A stretch of DNA of 55,489 nucleotides from Bacteroidales bacterium. Its GTDB lineage: Bacteria; Bacteroidota; Bacteroidia; Bacteroidales; UBA932. Made by a program: the position numbers and the translations under genes. Of the stretch, positions 38,566 to 46,949 are shown piece after piece. Position 1 is the stretch's first letter; every line of letters begins with the position of its first letter. The DNA is taken from the NCBI GenBank assembly GCA_017627955.1, contig JAGAFU010000005.1, positions 1 to 55,489 on the forward strand. The letters run 5' to 3'. A model generated the notes under the pieces. The model ran no database searches and was not told where the DNA came from. It saw only the letters and a list, made by a program, of their open reading frames with translations.

Positions 38566-39333
38566 TCAAAATAAATTATAGTAAAAATGGACACCAAGGA
38601 GCGGGTATAGGACCACTTTCTCCGCCTTGGAGATAAGACCATTGTCATGGCCGTTCAAGGATGAGGAAGACACCCGGACATCAACCAAATCACCTATGAG
38701 GGGCTCTCCGGGAGCGTAAAGGCCCGGCTTGCCCCAATACATAGCTCCAAGATCGACCGCGAAGCGGAAACGGTGATCCGCTCCGACAGGGAGAGAGTAT
38801 CCGAGGCCAAAATAAGGCCTCAAAGAATTAACCGCTATGTACCCGTTGATGTTGTTGGAGACCGCTCTTACAGTGTAACCGTCCACGTCCAGCCCCACAA
38901 TATTATAGTCATCCGGAAGTGGAGTCATATTCTTTATCCTGACTATGTCCCGAGGGCCATATAGAAGCCCCGCTGTCAGATGGAAACCATTGTCCTGTAT
39001 CGGATAATAGTCCAGAAGCAGTTCCAGGTCCGAGATATTGGCAGTAGCCTTCGCATCCACAGGGACATCTTTTCCCCTGGCCGTACCTACCGCGCCGGGA
39101 TGCTCCGGGACATTGACTGTCCTGCTGAGCGAGACTGGAGGAAGGTAGGCGTAACCAGCGCGGATCTCAAAACCATAGCCCAGTGTGGCGGCCAATTCAG
39201 CTCCAACCCCTCCTGAACCCGCCTGGAGGCCAATCCAAAACCTTCCGGGGCCTTCTTTTTCCTGAGCGTCCGCGACGGTGGAAAAGCCCAACGTGACAAG
39301 GACAAGAAATAATATTCGCGACAGATATCTCAT
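38566..39333 (-). CDS. Outer-membrane beta-barrel protein
   Basis: 255 residues with a Sec signal peptide cleaved after VADA (~24). Alternating strands such as FWIGLQAGSGGVGAELAATLGYGFEIRAGY are typical of small barrels, and the protein ends with the aromatic terminal signature ...HFYYNLF. Role unknown. It forms an operon with the lipoprotein downstream (4-base gap) and lies 45 bases after the PspC gene. A weak TATATTGA lies in that gap. Confidence 0.78.
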   Translation of the reverse strand: MRYLSRILFLVLVTLGFSTVADAQEKEGPGRFWIGLQAGSGGVGAELAATLGYGFEIRAGYAYLPPVSLSRTVNVPEHPGAVGTARGKDVPVDAKATANISDLELLLDYYPIQDNGFHLTAGLLYGPRDIVRIKNMTPLPDDYNIVGLDVDGYTVRAVSNNINGYIAVNSLRPYFGLGYSLPVGADHRFRFAVDLGAMYWGKPGLYAPGEPLIGDLVDVRVSSSSLNGHDNGLISKAEKVVLYPLLGVHFYYNLF

Positions 39334-39378
39334 GGGACATAGGAAAATCGGGTCAATATAGCAATTTTTGAGAGTATT

Positions 39379-40443
39379 TTATATCGATCCCCGGACAAAA
39401 AACATCGCGCATAAGACCGCCAGGACCGTCAAGGCTATAAGCCACACGACGAATAGACACAGCCCTGGACGCCATTTGGGAGCTTTCAAGTCGAAGAGAA
39501 GCAATATCCCCGCATAGATAAGGGCTATGAAAGGAACCACCACGACGACCGCAAGCGCGGCTACCAGCGGCGGATAGGAAAACATATCCAAGGCCAGAGG
39601 AGCCTCCCGAGCCACTTCCTCCAGGAACTTATTGAGGAAGAATGTCTTGGACAAGAAGTTATCCCCTATTGTCACGCAGCCGAGAGACACCACTCCCGAT
39701 ACTCCCGCGACCAGGAAAACTATCCCGATGCATAGAGCCAATAATCTCCAGAAGGCTTTGGCGGAATCGGACTTGGCGACATTGTTCGCCGCTACCTCGA
39801 CCTCTTTCGCGGCACTCTGGATCCTGGCGCTTATCGCGTCAACAGTTCCTTTTTCGCCATGGAGCTCATCCCTCTGCTGAACGGTCTTGGCAATTGGCAT
39901 GCATATCCACAGGATGGCATAGACAATAGGCGCGAACAGGGACGGGGTGTTGAACCAGCCGTGTCTGACGAAGAACCCGCAACCCGCCAGGGTCAGCACC
40001 ACGAAAAGGATCCTGAACACGGTAGCGTCCACTTTGAAAAAGGCTCCGAGTCCGGAACAGACGCCTGCCACCTTGCCGCTCGAGGGATCACGATACAGTT
40101 TTCTCTTCACCTTGAAATCATCCTCATCCCTCTCCTCCTTGCGGGCTGAGGGTTCCTCTCCGGAGACGGAGGCGTCTTTCGACTCTTCCTCTATGGCTTC
40201 CGGTCTACCGAGCGTGGCGATCGCGATCTCCACCATCGGAAGGGTAACCACGCCTCCCTTGCCGCTTTGCTCCAGGAGAATCTCAGACATCCTCTCCTCA
40301 ATACCTTCCATGACCTCAGAGCCGCTCTCGACTTTTGAATAGAAGGTCTCAAGCTCGGACAAATACTGCCTCGCCGCCTCACAGGCATCATTCTCAAGGC
40401 TGAACACATATCCCCCGATACTGACATTTTCCACAGGTTTCAT
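39379..40443 (-). CDS. PspC domain protein (large)
   Basis: 354 residues. The N-terminal ~95 residues form a non-membrane domain (SIGGYVFSLENDACEAARQYLSELE...) shared with the other PspC protein here. A PspC domain follows (RKLYRDPSSGKVAGVCSGLGAFFKVDATVFRILFVVLTLAG, ~115-160), then four or so membrane segments to the C-terminus. PspC proteins respond to envelope stress in the inner membrane. The gene starts 2 bases after the PadR stop (TAGCCATG), so it is the third gene of the operon. Confidence 0.88.
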   Translation of the reverse strand: MKPVENVSIGGYVFSLENDACEAARQYLSELETFYSKVESGSEVMEGIEERMSEILLEQSGKGGVVTLPMVEIAIATLGRPEAIEEESKDASVSGEEPSARKEERDEDDFKVKRKLYRDPSSGKVAGVCSGLGAFFKVDATVFRILFVVLTLAGCGFFVRHGWFNTPSLFAPIVYAILWICMPIAKTVQQRDELHGEKGTVDAISARIQSAAKEVEVAANNVAKSDSAKAFWRLLALCIGIVFLVAGVSGVVSLGCVTIGDNFLSKTFFLNKFLEEVAREAPLALDMFSYPPLVAALAVVVVVPFIALIYAGILLLFDLKAPKWRPGLCLFVVWLIALTVLAVLCAMFFVRGSI

Positions 40444-40445
40444 GG

Positions 40446-40778
40446 CTATTTTTCTTTTATTGTTTTAATGGTCTCGACAATCTCATTCCAGGCCGTGTCC
40501 ATCTCAGCGAGCTGCTGACGGCCTTTATCCGTTATGCAGTAATACTTACGCGGAGGCCCCTGAGTGGATTCCTCCCAACGGTAAGACAATAATCCCTGAT
40601 TCTTCTGACGGATCAGGAGAGGATATAGAGTTCCCTCGACAACAATCATGTTTGCCGCTTTCAACTCCTCCAAAATCGATGAGGCGTAAGCCTCCTTTTT
40701 GTCCAGGATACTGAGTATGCAATATTCAAGCACCCCTTTGCGCATCTGCGAGCGCACGTTTTCGGCACCATTTTCCAT
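40446..40778 (-). CDS. PadR family transcriptional regulator
   Basis: 110 residues from ATG 40778 (an open upstream extension overlaps the first PspC gene). The winged helix reads MRKGVLEYCILSILDKKEAYASSILEEL, VVEGTLYPLLIRQKNQGLLSY, and GPPRKYYCITDKGRQQL, all PadR hallmarks. It probably represses its own operon of PspC proteins in response to an envelope signal or ligand. It lies 10 bases after the first PspC gene. Confidence 0.93.
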   Translation of the reverse strand: MENGAENVRSQMRKGVLEYCILSILDKKEAYASSILEELKAANMIVVEGTLYPLLIRQKNQGLLSYRWEESTQGPPRKYYCITDKGRQQLAEMDTAWNEIVETIKTIKEK

Positions 40779-40788
40779 AAAGCCTCTC

Positions 40789-41400
40789 CTATTTCTGATA
40801 ATCACTATACTTCGCCATGTTCTCCGCCGTAGGCTCAAGTCCCCTCATCTCACATTTATCCGCAGGTGTCTTGGCCAAAGGAACGACAATCCAAAGGACA
40901 ATGTACACCAGGAGACCGGTCCCCCAGAGCAGCAGGGTAAGCAAGAGAAGGATCCTGACTAGCGTGACATCGATGTTGAGGAAAAAGGCCACTCCGGAGC
41001 ACACTCCGCCGATAGCCTTGTTGTCCGGATCCCTGAATAGACGGCGCGACGGCCCGTTCTCCTTCTCGGTATGGTCTTGCCCGGCCGTCTTCGTGTCATG
41101 TCCGGTTTGACCGGGCATCCCCTCCATCTGCTCCGGAGACCCATCCGGCATCCCAAGCTGCCTTACGACCCTGCTGACAAGCCCAAGGTCGACAACCCGG
41201 TAGGACGCTCCCCCGGTACCCTCATCGAAAAGCTCCGCTATCCTTGACTCCAAGTCAGACATCACCTCTTCACTAACAGACTGAGTGTCACTATTGAGCC
41301 TGGCCTTGAAATGGTCGAAATAGGCTGAAAGCCTGTTGTACGCGTCCTCATCAAGGGCGAAACTCTTGCCTCCAATACTCGCGTTGATAACTTTCTTCAT
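40789..41400 (-). CDS. PspC domain protein (small)
   Basis: 203 residues from ATG 41400. N-terminal ~90 residues resemble those of the larger PspC (SIGGKSFALDEDAYNRLSAYFDHFKARL), then a PspC domain (RRLFRDPDNKAIGGVCSGVAFFLNIDVTLVRILLLLTLL) with two membrane segments and the conserved YIVLWIVVPLAKTP. First gene of the PspC-PadR-PspC operon, with the promoter just upstream. Confidence 0.88.
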   Translation of the reverse strand: MKKVINASIGGKSFALDEDAYNRLSAYFDHFKARLNSDTQSVSEEVMSDLESRIAELFDEGTGGASYRVVDLGLVSRVVRQLGMPDGSPEQMEGMPGQTGHDTKTAGQDHTEKENGPSRRLFRDPDNKAIGGVCSGVAFFLNIDVTLVRILLLLTLLLWGTGLLVYIVLWIVVPLAKTPADKCEMRGLEPTAENMAKYSDYQK

Positions 41401-41433
41401 AATATTCTTGGTTTTGCAATTAAGTTTCCATCG

Positions 41434-41466
41434 CAAAGATATATAAATTTTAGAATACCTTGCAAC
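41434..41466 (-). promoter_or_regulatory. Promoter of the PspC-PadR operon
   Basis: TATCTTTG (41441-41434), then C, with a weak TTGC (41466-41463) about 21 bases upstream, on the minus strand. Leader of ~30 bases. Confidence 0.65.
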
Positions 41467-41496
41467 ACATAGTACCTAAAAATCGCATATTTTTTA

Positions 41497-41504
41497 TAAA
41501 TTTG
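41497..41504 (+). promoter_or_regulatory. -7 element of the GH125-GH92 genes
   Basis: TAAATTTG lies 25 bases before the GH125 ATG, within the 129-base divergent region shared with the PspC operon. It fits the housekeeping consensus and does not match the motif found upstream of fecR and susC. Confidence 0.55.
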
Positions 41505-41529
41505 TAAAAACAGGTAAAGAACACTATCA

Positions 41530-42945
41530 ATGAAACGTTCCATCATTCTCATCTCAAGCATCATGATGCTTTGCGCCTGCGCCACGCAAGCCCAGAATTA
41601 CGAGTCAAAACGTCCGGCTCCGGAGCAGCGCCTCTTCAGCTCACAGGCTGTGGAGAAGAAAATCGTCCAGACACAGAGCCAGTTGAAGAACCCGAGACTG
41701 GCATGGATGTTCGCCAACTGCTATCCGAACACCCTTGACACCACCACCCATTTCGGCAAGGATGAGAATGGAGACTGGAGGACATTCATCTACACGGGTG
41801 ACATCCACGCGATGTGGCTTAGAGACTCAGGAGCCCAGGTATGGCCCTACGTGCAGCTAGCCAATGAGGACGAGGAACTCAAGCACATGCTGGCCGGAGT
41901 CATCAACTGCCAGTTCTCCCTGATAGCTTTGGACCCTTATGCCAACGCCTTCAACGATGGCCCGAAGGGCAGCGAATGGGAATCCGACCTTACTGACATG
42001 AATCCCTGGGATCATGAGCGCAAATGGGAGATCGATTCACACTGCTACCCTATCAGGCTCGCCTACCAGTACTGGAAAGTGACGGGAGATGATTCCATCT
42101 TCGGAGACAAATGGCTGAACGCCATCAAGGCCACCCTCAAGACCTTCAAGGAGCAGCAGCGCAAAGACGGCCCAGGCCCTTACCGTTTCGCCAGGGTGAC
42201 TGACCGCCAGTTCGACACCAAGTCCAACGACGGAAGAGGCAACCCCGTCAAGCCCTGCGGCCTGATCGCCTCCGCCTTCCGTCCTTCCGACGACGCCACG
42301 ATCTTCGAGTTCCTGGTCCCCTCCAACTTCTTCGCTGTCACTTCATTAAGAAAGGCCGCGGAAATCCTCAAGACAGTCAACAAGGAGCAGGGACTCGCCA
42401 AAGAGTGCGAGGCTCTCGCCGCCGAGGTTGAGAAAGCCCTCAAGGAATATGCTGTCTACAATCACCCCAAATACGGCAAGATCTACGCTTTCGAGGTAGA
42501 TGGTTTCGGCAACCATCTCCTGATGGATGACTCCAATGTGCCGAGCCTGCTCGCCATGGCCTACCTCGGCGATGTGGACATCAATGACCCTATCTACCAG
42601 AACACCAGGAAGTTCGTCTGGAGCGAGGACAATCCTTATTTCTTCAAAGGGACCGCTGGAGAAGGAATCGGTGGCCCGCACATCGGCTACGATTACATCT
42701 GGCCCATGAGCATAATGATGAAAGCTTTCACCTCCCAGGACGACAAGGAGATAAAGTGGTGCGTCGAGACCCTGATGAAGACCGACGCCGGCACCGGATT
42801 CATGCATGAGTCTTTCTTCAAGGACGACGCCACTAAATTTACCAGGGCATGGTTCGCATGGCAGAACACCTTGTTCGGAGAATTGATCCTGCATCTTATC
42901 GACGAGGGTAAGCTCGACCTCCTGAACTCAATCAAAGTCAAATAA
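41530..42945 (+). CDS. GH125 exo-alpha-1,6-mannosidase
   Basis: 471 residues with a signal peptide (MMLCACATQAQ; either SPI cleavage or lipidation). Full-length similarity to GH125 (DUF1237): TYPNTLDTTTHF-like start, TGDIHAMWLRDSGAQVWPY (~98-116), WEIDSHCYPIRLAYQYW and GPHIGYDYIWPMSIMMKA. The enzyme removes terminal alpha-1,6-mannose from mannan or N-glycan cores. It heads the PUL and is 11 bases upstream of GH92, with which it would act in series. Confidence 0.94.
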   Translation: MKRSIILISSIMMLCACATQAQNYESKRPAPEQRLFSSQAVEKKIVQTQSQLKNPRLAWMFANCYPNTLDTTTHFGKDENGDWRTFIYTGDIHAMWLRDSGAQVWPYVQLANEDEELKHMLAGVINCQFSLIALDPYANAFNDGPKGSEWESDLTDMNPWDHERKWEIDSHCYPIRLAYQYWKVTGDDSIFGDKWLNAIKATLKTFKEQQRKDGPGPYRFARVTDRQFDTKSNDGRGNPVKPCGLIASAFRPSDDATIFEFLVPSNFFAVTSLRKAAEILKTVNKEQGLAKECEALAAEVEKALKEYAVYNHPKYGKIYAFEVDGFGNHLLMDDSNVPSLLAMAYLGDVDINDPIYQNTRKFVWSEDNPYFFKGTAGEGIGGPHIGYDYIWPMSIMMKAFTSQDDKEIKWCVETLMKTDAGTGFMHESFFKDDATKFTRAWFAWQNTLFGELILHLIDEGKLDLLNSIKVK

Positions 42946-42956
42946 AACCACGTAAT

Positions 42957-45206
42957 ATGAACCGAGCAGCTTTACTGCTGGCAGCCACTATCGCGCTGAC
43001 AGCGGTCTCATGTGGCGAACCGCCCAAAACGGCGATGTCGGATCCCGTTGACTACGTCAATCCACTTACCGGCACGGCCTCTTCCTATGAGCTATCCACC
43101 GGGAACACTTATCCGGCGATAGCGCTGCCATGGGGCACCCATTTCTGGACTCCGCAGACAGGGCGTAACAGGGACGGTTGGACTTACACCTATTCAGCCA
43201 CCAAGATACGGGGGCTGAAACAGACCCACCAGCCCAGCCCGTGGATCAATGACTACGGCTCATTCTCGATCATGCCTGTCACGACAGGCCCATTCTATGA
43301 CGAGGAAAGCCGCCAAAGCTGGTTCTCCCATAAGGCCGAGACCGTGAAGCCCTATTATTATAGTGTCTATCTGGCTGAGCATGATGTGGTCGCGGAGCTG
43401 GCCCCGACCGAGCGGGCAGCGGCGTTCAGGCTCACATACCCCCAGAAAGACACATCCTTCCTGGTCATTGACGCGTTCCGGAACGGAGTTGTCGAGATCG
43501 ACAAGGAGAATAACGCCATAAGGGGCTACTCTGTTTACAATCATGGAGGTGTGACGGAGAACTTCCGCAATTATTTCGAGGTGCTTTGCGACACTCCTTT
43601 CGAATACGAGATGGTCGACGGCAGCATCGCCATGGTAGGTTTCAAGACGACAAAAGGACAGCAGGTCAACCTTGTGGTGGCTTCTTCATTCATTAGCTAC
43701 GAACAAGCCAACCAGAACCTCATGGAGCTGGAAGGCAAGAGTTTCGACGAGGTCGCCCAGGCCGGGCGTGACCGCTGGAACGAGGTTCTGGGCAGAATCA
43801 AGGTAGAGGATGACAACATCGACAACCTGAGGACCTTCTATTCCTGCCTCTACCGTTCAGTGCTCTTCCCGAGGGATCTTTCAGAGATCGACGCGTCCGG
43901 AAAAAGGGTGCATTACAGCCCCTTCGACGGCAAGGTCCACGAGGGATATCTCTTTGGAGACACCGGCTTCTGGGACACTTTCAGGAGCCTCTTCCCGCTG
44001 CTGGATCTCGTCTATCCTGACCAGGAGGTCAAAATGCAGGAGGGTCTTGTCAACACATGGAAAGAGAGCGGGTTCCTGCCCGAATGGGCGAGCCCCGGAC
44101 ACCGGGGCTGCATGGTCGGGAACAACTCGGCCTCAGTGGTCGCCGGAGCCTACATCAAAGGCCTGAAAGGCTACGACGCCGAGGAGCTTTGGAAGGCTGT
44201 CACCCACGGGGCGCATGCCGTACATCCAACAGTATCCTCGACCGGAAGGCTTGGGTGGGAATATTACGACTCACTGGGTTATGTTCCTTGCGATGTGGGC
44301 ATCCGTGAGAACGCCGCCCGGACGCTCGAATACGCCTACGACGACTGGTGCATATATTCATTCGGCAAGGCTCTCGGCAAGAGCGAGGAGGAGCTGGCCC
44401 CTTACGCCAAGGCCGCCCTCAACTACCGGAACCTCTACGACCCGGAGTACAAGCTGATGGTCGGAAAGAACCAGGATGGCACTTTCTCAAGGCCTTTCAG
44501 CCCGCTCAAATGGGGTGGTGACTTCACCGAAGGCAACAGCCTCCATTACACATGGAGCGTGTTCCACGACCCTCAGGGCCTGATCGACCTGATGGGAGGA
44601 GACGAGGAATACGTCGCCATGCTGGACAGCGTGTTCACGATCCCGCCGCTCTTCGACGACAGCTACTATGGTTTCCCCATCCATGAGATCCGGGAGATGC
44701 AAGTCATGAACATGGGCAATTACGCCCATGGCAACCAACCCATCCAGCACATGCTCTACATGTACGATTGGGCCGGTCAGCCTTGGAAAACCCAAGCCCA
44801 CGTCCGGGAAGTCATGGACAAGTTCTACAACTCCAACTTCGACGGCTACTGCGGCGATGAGGACAACGGACAGACCTCCGCATGGTATGTCTTCTCCGCC
44901 CTCGGATTCTATCCAGTCTGCCCTGCCTCCGATGAATATGCGATTGGCACTCCCCTGTTCAAGAAAGTGACCGTGTCGCTTCCGAACGGGAATGACATAA
45001 CGCTGGAAGCTCCTGACAATTCGAAAGATAACTTCTACATCAGAGACATCCGCCTCGGCGGGAAGCCTTGGGGGAAGAACTATTTCAGGCACAGCGACTT
45101 GATCAAAGGAGCCAAGATCGAATATTCTATGTCCCCGGAGCCCGTCACCACCCGCGGCACCGCCCCCGAGGACAAGCCGTATTCATTTTCCATAGCGAAG
45201 GAATAA
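42957..45206 (+). CDS. GH92 alpha-mannosidase lipoprotein with Gln at the acid position
   Basis: 749 residues with lipobox AVSC (Cys19). N-terminal beta-sandwich and C-terminal (alpha/alpha)6 barrel of GH92 are recognisable: GNTYPAIALPWG near the start, GYLFGDTGFWDTFRSLFPL, PEWASPGHRGCMVGNNSASV, and GYCGDEDNGQTSAWYVFSALGFYP. The motif GNQP (592-595, Gln594) stands where many members have GNEP with the catalytic Glu. From memory, one characterised GH92 that cleaves mannose-1-phospho-6-mannose also has Gln there, since phosphate is a good leaving group. The product may therefore cleave phosphomannose linkages; this is inference. Confidence 0.93.
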   Translation: MNRAALLLAATIALTAVSCGEPPKTAMSDPVDYVNPLTGTASSYELSTGNTYPAIALPWGTHFWTPQTGRNRDGWTYTYSATKIRGLKQTHQPSPWINDYGSFSIMPVTTGPFYDEESRQSWFSHKAETVKPYYYSVYLAEHDVVAELAPTERAAAFRLTYPQKDTSFLVIDAFRNGVVEIDKENNAIRGYSVYNHGGVTENFRNYFEVLCDTPFEYEMVDGSIAMVGFKTTKGQQVNLVVASSFISYEQANQNLMELEGKSFDEVAQAGRDRWNEVLGRIKVEDDNIDNLRTFYSCLYRSVLFPRDLSEIDASGKRVHYSPFDGKVHEGYLFGDTGFWDTFRSLFPLLDLVYPDQEVKMQEGLVNTWKESGFLPEWASPGHRGCMVGNNSASVVAGAYIKGLKGYDAEELWKAVTHGAHAVHPTVSSTGRLGWEYYDSLGYVPCDVGIRENAARTLEYAYDDWCIYSFGKALGKSEEELAPYAKAALNYRNLYDPEYKLMVGKNQDGTFSRPFSPLKWGGDFTEGNSLHYTWSVFHDPQGLIDLMGGDEEYVAMLDSVFTIPPLFDDSYYGFPIHEIREMQVMNMGNYAHGNQPIQHMLYMYDWAGQPWKTQAHVREVMDKFYNSNFDGYCGDEDNGQTSAWYVFSALGFYPVCPASDEYAIGTPLFKKVTVSLPNGNDITLEAPDNSKDNFYIRDIRLGGKPWGKNYFRHSDLIKGAKIEYSMSPEPVTTRGTAPEDKPYSFSIAKE

Positions 45207-45210
45207 TACA

Positions 45211-45795
45211 TTGCTGAACGACGTAAAGACACAAGAGGCGGAGCTGATCACCATGCTCAAGCAAGGCTCCGAGGAGGCGTTCAAGTCTTTATATGACATG
45301 TACGCCAAGAGGCTTTACGCGTTATGCCTGGAATACACCAAGTCCCGGGAAGACACGGAGGAGATTGTCCAGGATGCCTTCGTTTGGCTCTGGAAGAACC
45401 GTTCCTCCATCCGCCAGGAAACCACAATCAAGAACCTTATATTCCTTAGAGTCAGGCATTTCCTAATCAATGCATGGAGGACGAGGTTGAAAGAACCCGT
45501 GTTCGAGGACTATGTTGACTACATTAATCTTTTACAAGACAAATCTTCCGACAGACTCGAATATGACGAGTTCCTCTCCACGGTCAAGTCGGTCCTCGAC
45601 AAGCTGCCTCGCACGCAAGCCAGGGTCGTCATGATGTCCAGGATCGAGGGATTCAAGAACAAGGAGATAGCCCAGAAACTTCGGCTCAGCGAACAGACTG
45701 TAAAGAACTCCCTATCAGTTGGGTTGAAATCCCTGAAAGAGGAGCTTGGGAAAATGATCATTTTGGTACTTTCTTTCATTATTACTTGTCTATAA
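45211..45795 (+). CDS. ECF-type RNA polymerase sigma factor
   Basis: 194 residues from a TTG start at 45211, chosen because it keeps the usual ~15-residue lead before GSEEAFKSLYDMYAKRLYALC; the next ATG (45253) would trim it. An AAGGA is upstream. Region 2 (EDTEEIVQDAFVWLWKNR, ~50-67) and region 4 (PRTQARVVMMSRIEGFKNKEIAQKL, ~137-160) are intact. The tail is hydrophobic. Partner of FecR 7 bases downstream, and presumably activates SusC expression when glycan binds. Confidence 0.94.
   Translation: MLNDVKTQEAELITMLKQGSEEAFKSLYDMYAKRLYALCLEYTKSREDTEEIVQDAFVWLWKNRSSIRQETTIKNLIFLRVRHFLINAWRTRLKEPVFEDYVDYINLLQDKSSDRLEYDEFLSTVKSVLDKLPRTQARVVMMSRIEGFKNKEIAQKLRLSEQTVKNSLSVGLKSLKEELGKMIILVLSFIITCL
45763..45793 (+). 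promoter_or_regulatory. Candidate ECF-sigma promoter before fecR
   Basis: TTGGTACTTT (45763-45772), 13-base gap, TTGTCTAT (45786-45793). Both boxes recur before susC at 46869-46898 with a 12-base gap. It lies in the last codons of the sigma gene, 9 bases before the fecR ATG. Assignment as promoter is inference. Confidence 0.5.
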
Positions 45796-45802
45796 AGAAC
45801 AA

Positions 45803-46774
45803 ATGGATACTTTGCTGGAAGAAAAATACAGAAGGGACACTCTTACACCCGGAGAATTGCGGCTTTTGAGAGAAAAGCTTGCGGGATCCTCCGATGAAGA
45901 CATTTCCTCGGAAATGGAAAGGCACTGGATGACCGGTGACTTCGACGGCTCCGCTATTTCTGAAGAAAGAGTTGATAACATATATCTGGACATCCGTAAG
46001 AAACTTGCTCCGGAAAAACAGTCCAGGACTTGGATATGGTGGAGCGGGATCGCCGCATCCCTCCTGTTACCCTTAAGTCTGTTCTTCACGGCAAGGAGCA
46101 TCACCACCATCCGGCAGCAGTCTTCACAAGAAATCGTCATCTCAACAGCCAAGGGAGAGCAGAGCACAATAAGCCTTCCTGATGGAACCACAGTCAAACT
46201 CAACGAACTGTCCAACCTAAAGTATTCACCGGGCTCATTCAGCAGAAAGAAAAGGGAGATTGAATTCGAAGGAGAGGGCTTTTTCAATGTTACGAAAAAC
46301 GATGAGTGCCCTTTTATCATAGAAGCGGACAAGATGACAACGACCGTGCTTGGGACTTCCTTCAACCTTGAAGCCAGAGTATCGGATGCGTTTAACAAGG
46401 TCCTGCTGATTGAAGGTAGTATCAAGCTGGTGTCATCGATTTCCGGAGAGACCATCGTGATGAATCCAAATGAAGAAGTGACCCTGAACAAGAATACCGG
46501 CAAGATGGTTGTCACAAGGCCCGATAGTAAGGAGAGTATCACCAGTTGGGTGAAAAAAGAAATTGTCTTAAAGAGGGTGAGCCTCAGGGAAATCACAGAC
46601 CTCCTCTCCGATAAATACGACATCGTGTTTGACATCGATAAAGGCGTGGACATGGAGGAGCTTTTCACCGGGACTCTGCCGACAAATGACCTGCTATTAT
46701 GTGCTGAGATTCTTGAATATGCCTACGGCGTGAAGATCAAACTTTCCGGAGGGGCCGCGATTATAAGTAAATGA
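45803..46774 (+). CDS. FecR-family anti-sigma factor
   Basis: 323 residues. Cytosolic N-terminus (~1-70), one membrane helix (WIWWSGIAASLLLPLSLFF, ~75-93), then a periplasmic FecR domain (KGEQSTISLPDGTTVKLNE, ~114-132; TVLGTSFNLEAR) and a C-terminal DUF4974-type domain (LKRVSLREITDLLSDKYDI, ~255-273). It holds the sigma factor at the membrane until the STN domain of SusC signals. Ends at a strong terminator. Confidence 0.94.
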   Translation: MDTLLEEKYRRDTLTPGELRLLREKLAGSSDEDISSEMERHWMTGDFDGSAISEERVDNIYLDIRKKLAPEKQSRTWIWWSGIAASLLLPLSLFFTARSITTIRQQSSQEIVISTAKGEQSTISLPDGTTVKLNELSNLKYSPGSFSRKKREIEFEGEGFFNVTKNDECPFIIEADKMTTTVLGTSFNLEARVSDAFNKVLLIEGSIKLVSSISGETIVMNPNEEVTLNKNTGKMVVTRPDSKESITSWVKKEIVLKRVSLREITDLLSDKYDIVFDIDKGVDMEELFTGTLPTNDLLLCAEILEYAYGVKIKLSGGAAIISK

Positions 46775-46810
46775 ATCATTTAAACTTTTGACCAAGTCCC
46801 ACGTCTCGCT

Positions 46811-46843
46811 AAGTCCGGCCAGTTTTTCTGGCCGGACTTATTT
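46811..46843 (+). terminator. Rho-independent terminator after fecR
   Basis: AAGTCCGGCCAG, loop TTTTT, CTGGCCGGACTT (46811-46839): a perfect 12-bp stem followed by ATTTT. It separates sigma-fecR from susC, which therefore needs its own promoter. Confidence 0.9.
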
Positions 46844-46868
46844 TCACGCCAATAAAAAATGTGATTAC

Positions 46869-46898
46869 TTGGTACTTTTTGTCAGTCACGTTGTCTAT
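46869..46898 (+). promoter_or_regulatory. Candidate ECF-sigma promoter before susC
   Basis: TTGGTACTTT (46869-46878), 12-base gap, TTGTCTAT (46891-46898). The same two boxes lie before fecR. No TAnnTTTG element is present in this interval, which supports a non-housekeeping sigma. The leader to the susC ATG would be ~45 bases. Confidence 0.55.
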
Positions 46899-46949
46899 TA
46901 TTATATAAAACCTTTTTATATTGTAGTTTAACCACAAAAACAAAATGAC

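Noticed and set aside
45790-46668. 292-codon open frame on the minus strand
   Set aside because: Antisense to fecR; Ser/Leu-rich low-complexity product with no recognisable domain.
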